From Pseudomonas sp. UBA1879 (GTDB lineage: Bacteria > Pseudomonadota > Gammaproteobacteria > Pseudomonadales > Pseudomonadaceae), in the NCBI RefSeq assembly GCF_002338065.1, contig NZ_DDHJ01000013.1:208374-272373 (forward strand): a stretch of 64,000 bases of DNA. The letters are read 5' to 3'. A program made the position numbers and the translations under genes. This document shows positions 48,305 to 57,370 of the stretch, in pieces (within the stretch, counting starts at the first letter, position 1; each line of letters starts with the position of its first letter). The notes beneath the pieces are model-generated. The model searched no databases. It was not told the origin of the DNA and worked only from the letters and a program-made list of their open reading frames with translations.

Positions 48305-50968
48305 TTACGCCAGGCTTTTGCTCACCACTTCATACACATCCGGCGACAGCTGCCCGGAGGCGCGGATGCGCTCCAGTTCACCTTTCATCAGCGCTTGACG
48401 CTGGTCGTCGTACTTGCGCCAGCGAGTCAGCGGCGCCAGTTGGCGCGACGCGATCTGTGGGTTGAAGCCGTTCAGCTCGATGACCAGATCCGCCAGGAAG
48501 CGATAGCCTGAGCCGTCTGCCGCGTGGAAGTTGATCAGGTTCTGCCCCGCAAATGCACCGATCAACGCACGCACCTTGTTCGGGTTCTTCAGGGTGAAGG
48601 CCGGGTGCTGCATCAACGCTTTCACCCGCTCCAGACCGCCCGGCAAGGTGCTGCCCGCCTGCACGCTGAACCACTGATCCATGACCAGCGCGTTGTCCTT
48701 GAAGTTCTCGGCGAACACCGCCAGCGCCTTGGCCTTCTCGTCTTCGAAGGGCGAGTTGACCAGCACAGCCAGCGCGGTCAGGCGCTCGGTCATGTTGTCA
48801 GCGCTGTCGAATTGCTCGATGGCTGCCGCCAACACTTCCGGCTTGCCAGTGAGCATCAGGTACGACAATGCGATGTTCTGCAAGGCGCGACGGGCAAAGT
48901 GCTCGGATTCAGCCACGTAAGGCGTGTTTCGCGACACCTCGCGGTTGGCCTGATAACGCTTCCACAGCGCATCGTTCAGCTGCGTGGCCAACTGCAGGCG
49001 CGCGAACTCACGGGCCGCGTGAATCGCCTCGACATCGGCCACCTCGCTGATTTCGGTGAGGTACGCCTCACCCGGCAACGACAGCATTTCTGCGACCATC
49101 GCCTGATCCAGAGACTCGTCGGCCAGCACGGTGCCCAGCGCGGTGATCAAACGCTGATCCAGCACCAGCGACTCGCCCTTCTGATGCTGAGCGATCAATT
49201 CCTGCAACACTTGAACCGATAGTTGCTGACCCGCGTCCCAGCGGTTGAAGCCATCGCTGTCGTGCTGCATCAGGAACATCAGCTGGTCGCGGTTGTACGG
49301 GAAGCTGAGTTTCACCGGCGCCGAGAACCCGCGCAGCAGCGACGGCAATGGCTGCTCGGCGATGTCGACGAAGGTGAAGGTCTGTTCGGCTTCGGTCACG
49401 GCAATCGCCCGCGAAGTGCCCGACGCTGAGGACTCATCCTGCAAACGCAGCGGAATTTCCTGACCTTGTTTGTCGAGCAGGCCCAGCGACACCGGAATCA
49501 CGAATGGCTGCTTCGTTTCGCCTGGCTGACCTGGCGTGGTCGGTGCGCTTTGGCGGAAGGTCAGGCTGTAGGTATTGGCTGCGGCGTCATACGACTCGCT
49601 CACTGCCAGACGTGGCGTGCCTGCCTGCGAGTACCAGCGCTTGAACTGGGTCAGGTCGATGCCGTTGGCATCTTCCATGGCCTTGACGAAGTCATCGCAG
49701 GTCACAGCCTGGCCGTCGTGGCGCTCGAAGTACAGGTCGCTGCCCTTGCGGAAGCCGTCGGCGCCCAACAGGGTGTGGATCATGCCGACCACTTCCGAGC
49801 CCTTTTCGTACACGGTCAGGGTGTAGAAGTTGGAAATCTCGATGAAGCTGTCCGGGCGCACCGCATGGGCCATGGGGCCGGCGTCTTCGGCGAACTGGTG
49901 GGTGCGCAGATAGGCGACGTCCTGGATGCGCTTGACCGTGGCCGAGTTCATGTCGGCGGAGAAGCCGGAATCGCGGAACACGGTGAAACCTTCCTTGAGC
50001 GACAGCTGGAACCAGTCGCGGCAGGTCACACGGTTGCCCGACCAGTTGTGGAAGTATTCGTGGGCGACGATGGCTTCGACCCGCTGGTGGGCGGCGTCGG
50101 TCGCGGTTTCAGCGCGGGCCAGCACGGCGCTGGAGTTGAAGATGTTGAGGCCCTTGTTTTCCATGGCGCCCATGTTGAAATCGTTGACTGCAACGATCAT
50201 GAAGATATCCAGATCGTATTCGCGGCCGTAGACCTCTTCGTCCCAGCGCATGGATTTCTTCAGGCTGTCCATGGCGTGCTGGCACTTGTCGATGTTTTCC
50301 TGCTCGACGTAGATGCGCAGCGTGACCTTGCGGTCGGTCATGGTGGTGAAGGTGTCTTCGATGCACCACAGGTCACCGGCCACCAGCGCGAACAGGTAGG
50401 CCGGCTTCTTGAACGGGTCTTCCCAAGTGATCCAGTGACGCCCGTCTTCGGAAGGGCCTGCCTCGATCGGGTTGCCGTTGGACAGCAGGATCGGAAAGTC
50501 CTGTTTGTCGGCGATCACGGTCGTGGTGAAGCTGCTCATCACGTCCGGGCGGTCGAGGTAATAGGTGATCTTGCGGAAACCTTCGGCTTCGCATTGGGTG
50601 CAGAACATGCCGCTGGACTTGTACAGGCCTTCCAGCGCGGTGTTGGTTTCCGGGTGGATCTTCACGCTGGTGTCCAGGGTGAAGGTCTCGGATTTGGGGT
50701 GGACAGTCAGGTTGTCCGGGGTCAGCTCGTAGTCACCCGCTGTCAGGTCCACGTCGGCGAGCTTGACCGAGAGCAGCTCCAGCAACTGACCATCCAGAAC
50801 CAACGGCGGCAAGCCTGCGCCCCTTTCTGGATTGCGGCGCATGACCAGTTGTGCATGCACCAGCGTGTGGTCGTCGAACAATTCGAAGGTCAGGTGCGTC
50901 TCGTCGATGAGGTACTCAGGCGCCTGATAATCCTTCAGGTAGATCATTTTTGGCTGTTCGGTGCGCAT
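48305..50968 (-). CDS. pepN: Aminopeptidase N
   Basis: Broad-specificity zinc aminopeptidase, cytosolic, M1 family. 887 residues from MRTEQPKMIYLKDYQAP. The exopeptidase motif GAMEN (MGAMENKGLNIF) and the zinc site HEYFHNW with its distal Glu (LKEGFTVFRD) are present; the C-terminal helical repeat domain fills the last ~350 residues. Last gene of a minus-strand cluster from nadK, 10 bp after the DUF2797 gene. Confidence 0.98.
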   Translation of the reverse strand: MRTEQPKMIYLKDYQAPEYLIDETHLTFELFDDHTLVHAQLVMRRNPERGAGLPPLVLDGQLLELLSVKLADVDLTAGDYELTPDNLTVHPKSETFTLDTSVKIHPETNTALEGLYKSSGMFCTQCEAEGFRKITYYLDRPDVMSSFTTTVIADKQDFPILLSNGNPIEAGPSEDGRHWITWEDPFKKPAYLFALVAGDLWCIEDTFTTMTDRKVTLRIYVEQENIDKCQHAMDSLKKSMRWDEEVYGREYDLDIFMIVAVNDFNMGAMENKGLNIFNSSAVLARAETATDAAHQRVEAIVAHEYFHNWSGNRVTCRDWFQLSLKEGFTVFRDSGFSADMNSATVKRIQDVAYLRTHQFAEDAGPMAHAVRPDSFIEISNFYTLTVYEKGSEVVGMIHTLLGADGFRKGSDLYFERHDGQAVTCDDFVKAMEDANGIDLTQFKRWYSQAGTPRLAVSESYDAAANTYSLTFRQSAPTTPGQPGETKQPFVIPVSLGLLDKQGQEIPLRLQDESSASGTSRAIAVTEAEQTFTFVDIAEQPLPSLLRGFSAPVKLSFPYNRDQLMFLMQHDSDGFNRWDAGQQLSVQVLQELIAQHQKGESLVLDQRLITALGTVLADESLDQAMVAEMLSLPGEAYLTEISEVADVEAIHAAREFARLQLATQLNDALWKRYQANREVSRNTPYVAESEHFARRALQNIALSYLMLTGKPEVLAAAIEQFDSADNMTERLTALAVLVNSPFEDEKAKALAVFAENFKDNALVMDQWFSVQAGSTLPGGLERVKALMQHPAFTLKNPNKVRALIGAFAGQNLINFHAADGSGYRFLADLVIELNGFNPQIASRQLAPLTRWRKYDDQRQALMKGELERIRASGQLSPDVYEVVSKSLA

Positions 50969-50978
50969 GATGCTGTCC

Positions 50979-51800
50979 TTAGTGATGCACGGCGAGTTGA
51001 TACGCCGTGTACTTGCGAATGTTGATCACGCCAGTGTCGAAGATCAGGTATTGACCCTTGATGCCCAACAATGTGCCTTCGGCGATGGGGTCTTTGTCCA
51101 GATTGAAGCTGACGATCTTGGTTGGATACGCCTCGACCGGGTAGTGGATCTGGATCGGTTCGACATCATTGAGCAACTGAATGGCCTGCAGACCGAAACG
51201 CGCTTGCAAAGACGCCAGACCCTCGGCGCAGCTGTCGAACAATTGCTGACGAATGGCCGCGAGGTCAACCGCAGGCGCATCGCCCTTGAGCAATGCGCGC
51301 CAATTGGTGCGGTCGGCCACCTGGCTGCGAAACAGGTCTTCGACGAAACCGGACTGCTGACGCGTGGTCACGCGTACGATTGGCAGCGCCTGACTGGCGC
51401 CCTGATCGAGCCAGCGGGTCGGCAGTTGCGTGGCGCGGGTGATGCCGACTTTCACGCCCGACGAATTGGCCAGATAGACCACATGGTCGGTCATGCAGAA
51501 TTGCGTGCCCCACTCCGGATCACGGCAGGTGCCATGCTCGTGGTGGCATTTTTCCGGGCTCATGATGCAGATGTCACACTGCGCCAGCTTCTGCATGCAG
51601 GGGTAGCAGTAGCCCTGGCTGAAGCTGGTCTTGGTCCGACGACCGCAATGACTGCAATGGATGGCGCCGAGGTACTCCAGGCGCACGGTCTTGCCGATCA
51701 ATGGGTTGACCGGGATTTCCGAGTCGCCCAGACGAAACGCGTATTCCACCCGCGTCGCATCGAGCCGCGCGGACATCTTGTTGACGGAACCTCGACCCAT
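50979..51800 (-). CDS. DUF2797 family protein, Cys-rich
   Basis: 273 residues from MGRGSVNKMSARLD, the ATG 5 bp after yeaC; an earlier start would overlap yeaC. Conserved cysteines in CSHCGRRTKTSFSQGYCYPCMQKLAQCDIC and CHHEHGTCRDP suggest one or two zinc sites. The next block (FCMTDHVVYLANSSGVKVGITRATQLPTRWLDQGA) resembles a GIY-YIG-like fold with VYLA...KVGIT, so a nuclease-related or nucleic-acid-binding role is possible. No function is established that I know of. Confidence 0.8.
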   Translation of the reverse strand: MGRGSVNKMSARLDATRVEYAFRLGDSEIPVNPLIGKTVRLEYLGAIHCSHCGRRTKTSFSQGYCYPCMQKLAQCDICIMSPEKCHHEHGTCRDPEWGTQFCMTDHVVYLANSSGVKVGITRATQLPTRWLDQGASQALPIVRVTTRQQSGFVEDLFRSQVADRTNWRALLKGDAPAVDLAAIRQQLFDSCAEGLASLQARFGLQAIQLLNDVEPIQIHYPVEAYPTKIVSFNLDKDPIAEGTLLGIKGQYLIFDTGVINIRKYTAYQLAVHH

Positions 51801-51805
51801 TTCAA

Positions 51806-52066
51806 TCAATGGATGGCATCCGATTTGAAGAGAATATTCGGCACAGGCGCCGATTTGGACGCACATTCCTGCGGGCCCATATAGCCGATGCGCTGCTCTT
51901 CGGGGACGTTGCGCACTTCCCAGGCAATCAGCGCCTGCAGCGACAGTTCACGTTGTTCCTGGGTCAGCTTGCGGCCATCGGACCATTTGCCGATTTCCAC
52001 GGCGAGTTTCAGGCTTTCGTAGATGTCCGGGGTGATGTTTTCGATCATTTCGACAAAAGACGACAT
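51806..52066 (-). CDS. yeaC: DUF1315 protein YeaC
   Basis: 86 residues, MSSFVEMIENITPDIYESLKLAVEIGKWSDGRKLTQEQRELSLQALIAWEVRNVPEEQRIGYM. It matches E. coli YeaC over the whole length. Helical, soluble, function unknown. It lies between the rhomboid and DUF2797 genes with small gaps. Confidence 0.88.
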   Translation of the reverse strand: MSSFVEMIENITPDIYESLKLAVEIGKWSDGRKLTQEQRELSLQALIAWEVRNVPEEQRIGYMGPQECASKSAPVPNILFKSDAIH

Positions 52067-52095
52067 TGGGTTCTCCCAGAATTAAGCGGGCGATT

Positions 52096-52968
52096 TTAAT
52101 GTGTCCGGCGCGCCAATGCACCGCCCACGAGACCTGTTGCACAACCGATGATCAGCCCGCCGACGTGGGCGCCATTGGCGATTTCGCCAAACCCCAGCAG
52201 ACTGACCAGCCCGGACATGCACAGCACCAACCACGCCAGCATCATCACCAGCACCCCACGGGGCAGGCGATACATGGGGTTGGGCGCCATCAATTGAAAG
52301 ATCCAGCAGTGACCGAGCAGCGCATACAGCACGCCGGACAGGCCGCCGAACAGACTCGGCCCGCTCCAGACATACTGGCCGTAGTTGGAAAACGCGCTGA
52401 ACGCGAGGGTCAGGCCGAGCAACTGCCAACTGCCTTGACGCATTTCGATACGTCGCCCCAGCTCCCAGAACCACAGGGCATTCATGACCAGATGCAGGAT
52501 GCCGAAGTGGATCAGCATCGGTGAGACGACCCGCCACCACTGCCCCGCCGCCAGCGTGACGCTGACCGGGGTGAACGTCACGTAATCACCGCTGACGCGG
52601 AAATCGTTGAAGGTCAGCCAGCTCAGCGCCTCGTAGTTGTCGCCCAGCAGGGTCACCCCGGCGACGATCAGGCACAACAGCAAGACGACACTGGTCACCG
52701 GGCTGCTGCGCACTTGCACCAAAGGACTGGGGCGTGTCAGCGCCACCACTTCGCGGCCGGGCGGCAGTTGCGCGGTGGGGTCGCCTTCGGGGTATTGCTG
52801 ATACAGCAGGCGCACGTCGTCGGCCAGTTGAGGCGCGTCGGGCACCCAAAGCACTTGCTGGCCGGCCTCTTCGCTGACTCGATGCGGCACGTTGAGGCGC
52901 CGCAGCAATTCGACGAAACCGCTCAGGTCGGTGTTCAAGGGCAGTCGCAAAACGGCGACCGGGTTCAT
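52096..52968 (-). CDS. Rhomboid intramembrane serine protease (GlpG-like)
   Basis: 290 residues from the ATG (MNPVAVLRLPLN); a TTG seven codons upstream is open but has no advantage. Cytosolic N-terminal domain (1 to about 85) as in GlpG, then six helices with HFGILHLVMNALWFWELG in helix 2, the catalytic Ser in FGGLSGVLYALLGH (GxSG) and the catalytic His in NGAHVGGLIIG. It cleaves membrane-spanning substrates that are not identifiable from sequence. Confidence 0.93.
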   Translation of the reverse strand: MNPVAVLRLPLNTDLSGFVELLRRLNVPHRVSEEAGQQVLWVPDAPQLADDVRLLYQQYPEGDPTAQLPPGREVVALTRPSPLVQVRSSPVTSVVLLLCLIVAGVTLLGDNYEALSWLTFNDFRVSGDYVTFTPVSVTLAAGQWWRVVSPMLIHFGILHLVMNALWFWELGRRIEMRQGSWQLLGLTLAFSAFSNYGQYVWSGPSLFGGLSGVLYALLGHCWIFQLMAPNPMYRLPRGVLVMMLAWLVLCMSGLVSLLGFGEIANGAHVGGLIIGCATGLVGGALARRTH

Positions 52969-52992
52969 GGGGTCATGCTCATTACGCAAGGC

Positions 52993-53964
52993 TCATTGAG
53001 AGATTTCTGGCCGCTTGACGTCGACCCAGACGAACTTGTTCGGGTCGATGCGGGTTTCTTGATCGAGTCGGTAGGCCACCAGCTTGCCGTACAGCACGGC
53101 GCTGTAATCCAGGCACGCCAGATTCGGACGGATCGGCGCGGGCACGCCGCTGCGCCAGTAGTGACCGACGAACAGCAGCGGCTCATCGACGCCATAGCGC
53201 AGCAAGGCGCTTTTCTCGGTATCGGAGAGCGGCCGCTTGGCCACGCGCTCCGGCAAGGCATCGGGCTGAAACACCACGTCGCCGTAGGTTTGCGGGTTGT
53301 CTTCCCAGAACTTGGTGCGGAACGAGGCGCGGGTCAGGCCGTCACCGCCGGTCAGCGTCATGCCATGGGGCAAGCGCATGTCGGTGCCACGGAGCAGGCG
53401 ATCAAACACCGCGCTGGCGAAACTGCCGGGCACGGCCGAGGCCTGCACGAACGCCTGATCGACACGGCCGTCGCCGTGGGCACTGCGCAGCGGCTCGATC
53501 AGGCTAGCGTCCCAACAGGCGTGGACCAGCCGGAAACGCTCGGCATCGATGAACAGTGGCAGTTCGTAGAACCAGTTGAGAAAGTCGTGCCAGTCACCGG
53601 GGTGCCCCTCGAATTGCGCGAGGGTTTCACCGAGCAAACGGGCGTGGCGCGGGGTGTGCTCGCGCACGAATTGCTTGCCCGTGTCAGGCGGCGCAGGCGT
53701 GCTCCAGCCCAAGGCGTTGAATTCATGGTTGCCCATGATGCAGAACGCCTGACCGGCCATGACCATGTCGTGAACGATGTGCAGCGCCTCGCGAATGCGC
53801 GGGCCGCGGTCGATGATGTCGCCGAGGAACAGGGCGATGCGTTCAGGGTGGCGCCAGACGCCGGCCTGAACGCGGTAACCGAGGGTGTCGAGCAAGTGCT
53901 CAAGGGTCTGGGCACAACCATGCACGTCACCGATCAGATCGTAGCTACGCGCGGGATCGAGCAT
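52993..53964 (-). CDS. Metallophosphoesterase (calcineurin-like)
   Basis: 323 residues from MLDPARSYDLIGDVHGCAQTL. Metal-binding blocks: GDVHG near residue 12, GDIIDRG near 46 and GNHEF near 77, the order of PPP-like phosphatases. The ATG overlaps the nadK stop by one base (TGATG). It belongs to the group adjacent to nadK in Pseudomonas; substrate unknown, perhaps phosphoprotein or dinucleotide. Confidence 0.88.
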   Translation of the reverse strand: MLDPARSYDLIGDVHGCAQTLEHLLDTLGYRVQAGVWRHPERIALFLGDIIDRGPRIREALHIVHDMVMAGQAFCIMGNHEFNALGWSTPAPPDTGKQFVREHTPRHARLLGETLAQFEGHPGDWHDFLNWFYELPLFIDAERFRLVHACWDASLIEPLRSAHGDGRVDQAFVQASAVPGSFASAVFDRLLRGTDMRLPHGMTLTGGDGLTRASFRTKFWEDNPQTYGDVVFQPDALPERVAKRPLSDTEKSALLRYGVDEPLLFVGHYWRSGVPAPIRPNLACLDYSAVLYGKLVAYRLDQETRIDPNKFVWVDVKRPEISQ

Positions 53965-54854
53965 CAGTCGCCCCCGCCGCCAAGCCGACTGCCCCAACCG
54001 AGTTTGGTCCGGCAGACTTCGTAATAGTTGTGATCGAGGGGGTGAATCAGACGCAGTTTCTGCGGTTTCTTTTTCACGGTCACGGTGTCACCCGGCGCGC
54101 AGGTGAAGTGGTTTTGTCCATCGCAGGAGACCTGTGGGTAAATCGTCATGTCCTTTGAGACAACGATTTTCAGCTCACTGTTGCCGTCGACGACGATCGG
54201 GCGTCCGGACAGGGTGTGCGGGTACATCGGCACGATGACGATGGCGTCGAGCTTGGGGTGCATGATCGGGCCGCCTGCCGACAGCGCGTAGGCGGTGGAG
54301 CCCGTCGGGGTCGCGACAATCAGCCCGTCGGCCTTCTGGCTGCAGACGAACTGGCCATCGATGTAGATCTCGAATTCGATCATCCGCGTGGATTTACCGG
54401 GGTGCAGCACCACATCATTGAGCGCGTCGCCCTGACCGATGGCTTCGCCGTGGCGGCGCACTTCGGCTTGCAGCAGGAAGCGGTTTTCCACCAGATAATG
54501 GCCGTCCAGCACCTCGGCGACCTTCACTTCCAGCTCATCGGGGCGGATGTCGGTCAGAAAGCCCAGGCTGCCGCGGTTGATCCCCAGCACTGGCACGTTG
54601 TGCTTGGCCAGCGCCCGCGCCGCGCCCAACAGGCTGCCGTCACCACCGACGACGATGACCATGTCACAGACTTCGCCCAGCATCTTGCGCGAAGACGTTT
54701 GCATCCCGTGCCCTGGCAGGACTTCAGCGATGGCGTCTTCGAGAATCACATGCAGGTGCCGCGACACCAGGAATTTCTTGAGCCGGCGAACGGTCTCCAG
54801 CACCTGCGAACTGCCCAGGCGACCGATGATGCCGATATTACGAAATTGCTCCAT
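53964..54854 (-). CDS. nadK: NAD kinase
   Basis: Phosphorylates NAD to NADP. 296 residues from MEQFRNIGIIGRLGSSQVLET; the open frame 53 codons further upstream is REP sequence. Catalytic GGDGSLL (GGDG motif), NDVVLHPGKSTRMIEFE and the TPTGSTAYALSAGGPI glycine-rich loop are present. First gene of the cluster nadK-phosphoesterase-rhomboid-yeaC-DUF2797-pepN. Confidence 0.97.
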   Translation of the reverse strand: MEQFRNIGIIGRLGSSQVLETVRRLKKFLVSRHLHVILEDAIAEVLPGHGMQTSSRKMLGEVCDMVIVVGGDGSLLGAARALAKHNVPVLGINRGSLGFLTDIRPDELEVKVAEVLDGHYLVENRFLLQAEVRRHGEAIGQGDALNDVVLHPGKSTRMIEFEIYIDGQFVCSQKADGLIVATPTGSTAYALSAGGPIMHPKLDAIVIVPMYPHTLSGRPIVVDGNSELKIVVSKDMTIYPQVSCDGQNHFTCAPGDTVTVKKKPQKLRLIHPLDHNYYEVCRTKLGWGSRLGGGGD

Positions 54855-55011
54855 GGGGCTCCCGCAGGGTTCAGGCACAGAAAGAACGCGATTATGGGCG
54901 AAGGGGTCGGGGGCGGCAAATGGGGCATGATCCCATGACCTGTCCTGCACCTGTGAAAGCGAGCCTCCCTTCAAAGGCATTCTGGCAAGCACAGAAGTTT
55001 CATGGCCCTGC

Positions 55012-55110
55012 ACCTGTGGGAGTGAGCCTGCTCACGAAAGCAGTTTGGCGAGCTCAGAAGCTTCAGCGCCCGGACTGTCCTCTTCGCAAGCAAGCTCACT
55101 CTCACAGTAG
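55012..55110. repeat. REP pair between nadK and the DUF1853 gene
   Basis: CTGTGGGAGTGAGCCTGCTCACGAAAG opposes CTTCGCAAGCAAGCTCACTCTCACAG. A weaker copy (CTGTGAAAGCGAGCCTCC) lies just before, around 54953-54970. Confidence 0.8.
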
Positions 55111-55140
55111 ATGACCTACTGTGCCTGCTATCCTCCGCCC

Positions 55141-56124
55141 ATGACCCCATTCCCGACCCTCACCGCCCTGCCCCTTCAACTGCGCACGCCTCAGGTGCGG
55201 GATCTGGCATGGGTGATCCTCTCGCCGCCGATGCTCGCGCTGACCGAATGGCCGCAGCGCCATCCCTTGAGCGGCAGTGACTGGGTGCAGAATCCCGAGG
55301 CACTGGACGCCTTTTTGCGAAGTCTCGACCAGGACAGCGGCGCTCTCATTGAATGGCTGTCGCGCCGTTCGATTCGGCGTCTGGGCCTGTATTACGAACG
55401 CCTCTGGCATTTCGCGATCCTGCACGCGCCGGGGGTGGAGACGATTGCCGCCAACCTGCCGATTCGAGTCGGCGGACATACGCTGGGCGAGCTGGACATG
55501 CTGTTGAGGGACAAGAACGGCATTCATCACGTTGAATTGGCGATCAAGTTTTATCTGGGTGAACGGGACACCGACCGCCGGGATCCAGCGAACTGGCTGG
55601 GACCGGGATCCCATGATCGGCTGGGCTTGAAGCTCGCCCACCTGAGTCAACATCAGTTGCCGATGTCGGGACGTGAGGAAAGTCGGGAAGCGTTGTCAGC
55701 GCTGGGGATTGAAACGTTCGATGCGGCGCTCTGGCTGGGCGGTTATCTGTTCTATCCATGGCCCGACACAGGTGCTTCCCCACAGGGCGTGCACGCCGAG
55801 CATTTGCGCGGGACATGGGTTCATCACCAGGACTGGCCGGCCTTTACCGCGCAACACCCCGAAGGACGCTGGCAACCGCTGCCGCGCCATGCGTGGTTGG
55901 GGCCTGCCCGGTATGACGAGGTGTGGACCGCAGAAGCGTTTGAGACCTGGCGCGAGCAGCTCCCGCCTACGGCTCAAGCGCACTTGCTGGTGCGCCTGAC
56001 CGAACATCCGGAGGGTCATTGGCAAGAGGCCGAGCGCGCCTTTCTCGTGTCAGACCTCTGGCCAGACGTCCCGGACGCAGAGGCGGTCAGACACTCAGTC
56101 GCAACACCAGCGCCGCCAGTGTGA
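55141..56124 (+). CDS. DUF1853 family protein, possible PD-(D/E)XK nuclease fold
   Basis: 327 residues from the ATG at the end of the REP leader. The middle carries GGHTLGELDMLLRDKNGIHHVELAIKFYLG: an Asp followed by Glu-X-Lys (ELD...VELAIKF) of the type used by PD-(D/E)XK nucleases, and further Trp-rich blocks. The family is uncharacterised as far as I know. Its last 38 bp overlap the end of convergent arsB. Confidence 0.75.
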   Translation: MTPFPTLTALPLQLRTPQVRDLAWVILSPPMLALTEWPQRHPLSGSDWVQNPEALDAFLRSLDQDSGALIEWLSRRSIRRLGLYYERLWHFAILHAPGVETIAANLPIRVGGHTLGELDMLLRDKNGIHHVELAIKFYLGERDTDRRDPANWLGPGSHDRLGLKLAHLSQHQLPMSGREESREALSALGIETFDAALWLGGYLFYPWPDTGASPQGVHAEHLRGTWVHHQDWPAFTAQHPEGRWQPLPRHAWLGPARYDEVWTAEAFETWREQLPPTAQAHLLVRLTEHPEGHWQEAERAFLVSDLWPDVPDAEAVRHSVATPAPPV

Positions 56125-57370
56125 TCAGCAGCACCGGCAGCGTCAGGACGATTCCGACGCGGAAGTAATAGCCCCAGCCGATACTCACGCCCTTCTGCGC
56201 CAGCACGTGCAACCACAGCAAGGTCGCGAGGCTGCCGATGGGCGTGATCTTCGGCCCCAGGTCGCTGCCGATGACGTTGGCGTAGATCATCGCTTCCTGC
56301 AACGGCCCGTGCGCCTGACTGGCATCGATGGACAGCAGACCAATCAACACGGTGGGCAGGTTGTTCATGACCGACGACAGCAACGCCGTCAGGATCCCGG
56401 TGCCCATCGCCGCGCCCCACAGGCCGTGTTCGGCAAAGCGATCCAGCCAGCCGGCGAGGTACGTGGTCAGGCCTTCGTTGCGCAGGCCATACACCACCAG
56501 GTACATGCCCAGCGAGAAAATCACGATCTGCCAAGGCGCTTCTTTCAGCACCTTGCCCGTGGAAATCTTGTGCCCTTTGGCCGCGATGCCCCAGAGGATC
56601 GCCGCACACACGGCCGAAATCGCGCTGATGGGCAGGCCCAGGGGTTCAAGGGCGAAGCACCCTATCAACAGAATCCCCAGCACCCACCAGCCGGCGATGA
56701 ACGTGGGCCGGTCCTGAATGGCCGACGCTGGCTCAGCCAGCTGCGAGGCGTCGAAGGTTTTCGGGATGTCGCGACGGAAAAACAGCAGCAGCACCACCAA
56801 CGTCGCGGCCACGCTCACCACGTTGACCGGCACCATCACCGAGGCGTAGCGATTGAAGCCGATGCCGAAATAATCGGCAGACACGATGTTCACCAGGTTC
56901 GACACCACCAGCGGCAGGCTCGCGGTGTCGGCGATGAACCCCGCTGCCATGACGAACGCCAGCGTGGTCGCCGGCGAAAACCGCAGTGCCAGCAGCATCG
57001 ACATGACGATGGGCGTGAGAATCAGCGCGGCGCCGTCGTTGGCGAACAGCGCCGACACCAGCGCGCCGAGCAGCACGATGAACGCGAACAGCCTGCGTCC
57101 GCGGCCGTTGCCCCAGCGCGCCACGTGCAGCGCCGCCCAGTTGAAGAACCCGGCTTCGTCGAGCAGCAGGCTGATGATGATCAGCGCGATGAAGGTGCCG
57201 GTGGCGTTCCAGATGATGTGCCAGACCTGGGGAATGTCCGACAGGTGCACGACACCGAACAGCAATGCCAGAACCGCGCCGAACGTCGCGCTCCAACCGA
57301 CGCCCAAGCCTTTCGGCTGCCAGATGACTAATGTGATGGTGACCAGGAAAATCAGCGCGGCAGTGAGCAT
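56087..57370 (-). CDS. arsB: Arsenite/antimonite efflux membrane protein ArsB
   Basis: 427 residues, about 12 hydrophobic helices. It aligns over its full length with E. coli ArsB: WQPKGLGVGWSATFGAVLALLFGVVH, FIALIIISLLLDEAGFFNWAALHVARWGNGRGRRLF, FANDGAALILTPIVMSMLLAL, MNNLPTVLIGLLSIDA, YANVIGSDLGPKITPIGSLATLLWLH. No arsR, arsC, arsH or arsD is within the window. Its ATG directly abuts the stop of the fsr-like gene (TAAATG), so both are probably co-translated. Confidence 0.9.
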   Translation of the reverse strand: MLTAALIFLVTITLVIWQPKGLGVGWSATFGAVLALLFGVVHLSDIPQVWHIIWNATGTFIALIIISLLLDEAGFFNWAALHVARWGNGRGRRLFAFIVLLGALVSALFANDGAALILTPIVMSMLLALRFSPATTLAFVMAAGFIADTASLPLVVSNLVNIVSADYFGIGFNRYASVMVPVNVVSVAATLVVLLLFFRRDIPKTFDASQLAEPASAIQDRPTFIAGWWVLGILLIGCFALEPLGLPISAISAVCAAILWGIAAKGHKISTGKVLKEAPWQIVIFSLGMYLVVYGLRNEGLTTYLAGWLDRFAEHGLWGAAMGTGILTALLSSVMNNLPTVLIGLLSIDASQAHGPLQEAMIYANVIGSDLGPKITPIGSLATLLWLHVLAQKGVSIGWGYYFRVGIVLTLPVLLITLAALVLRLSV

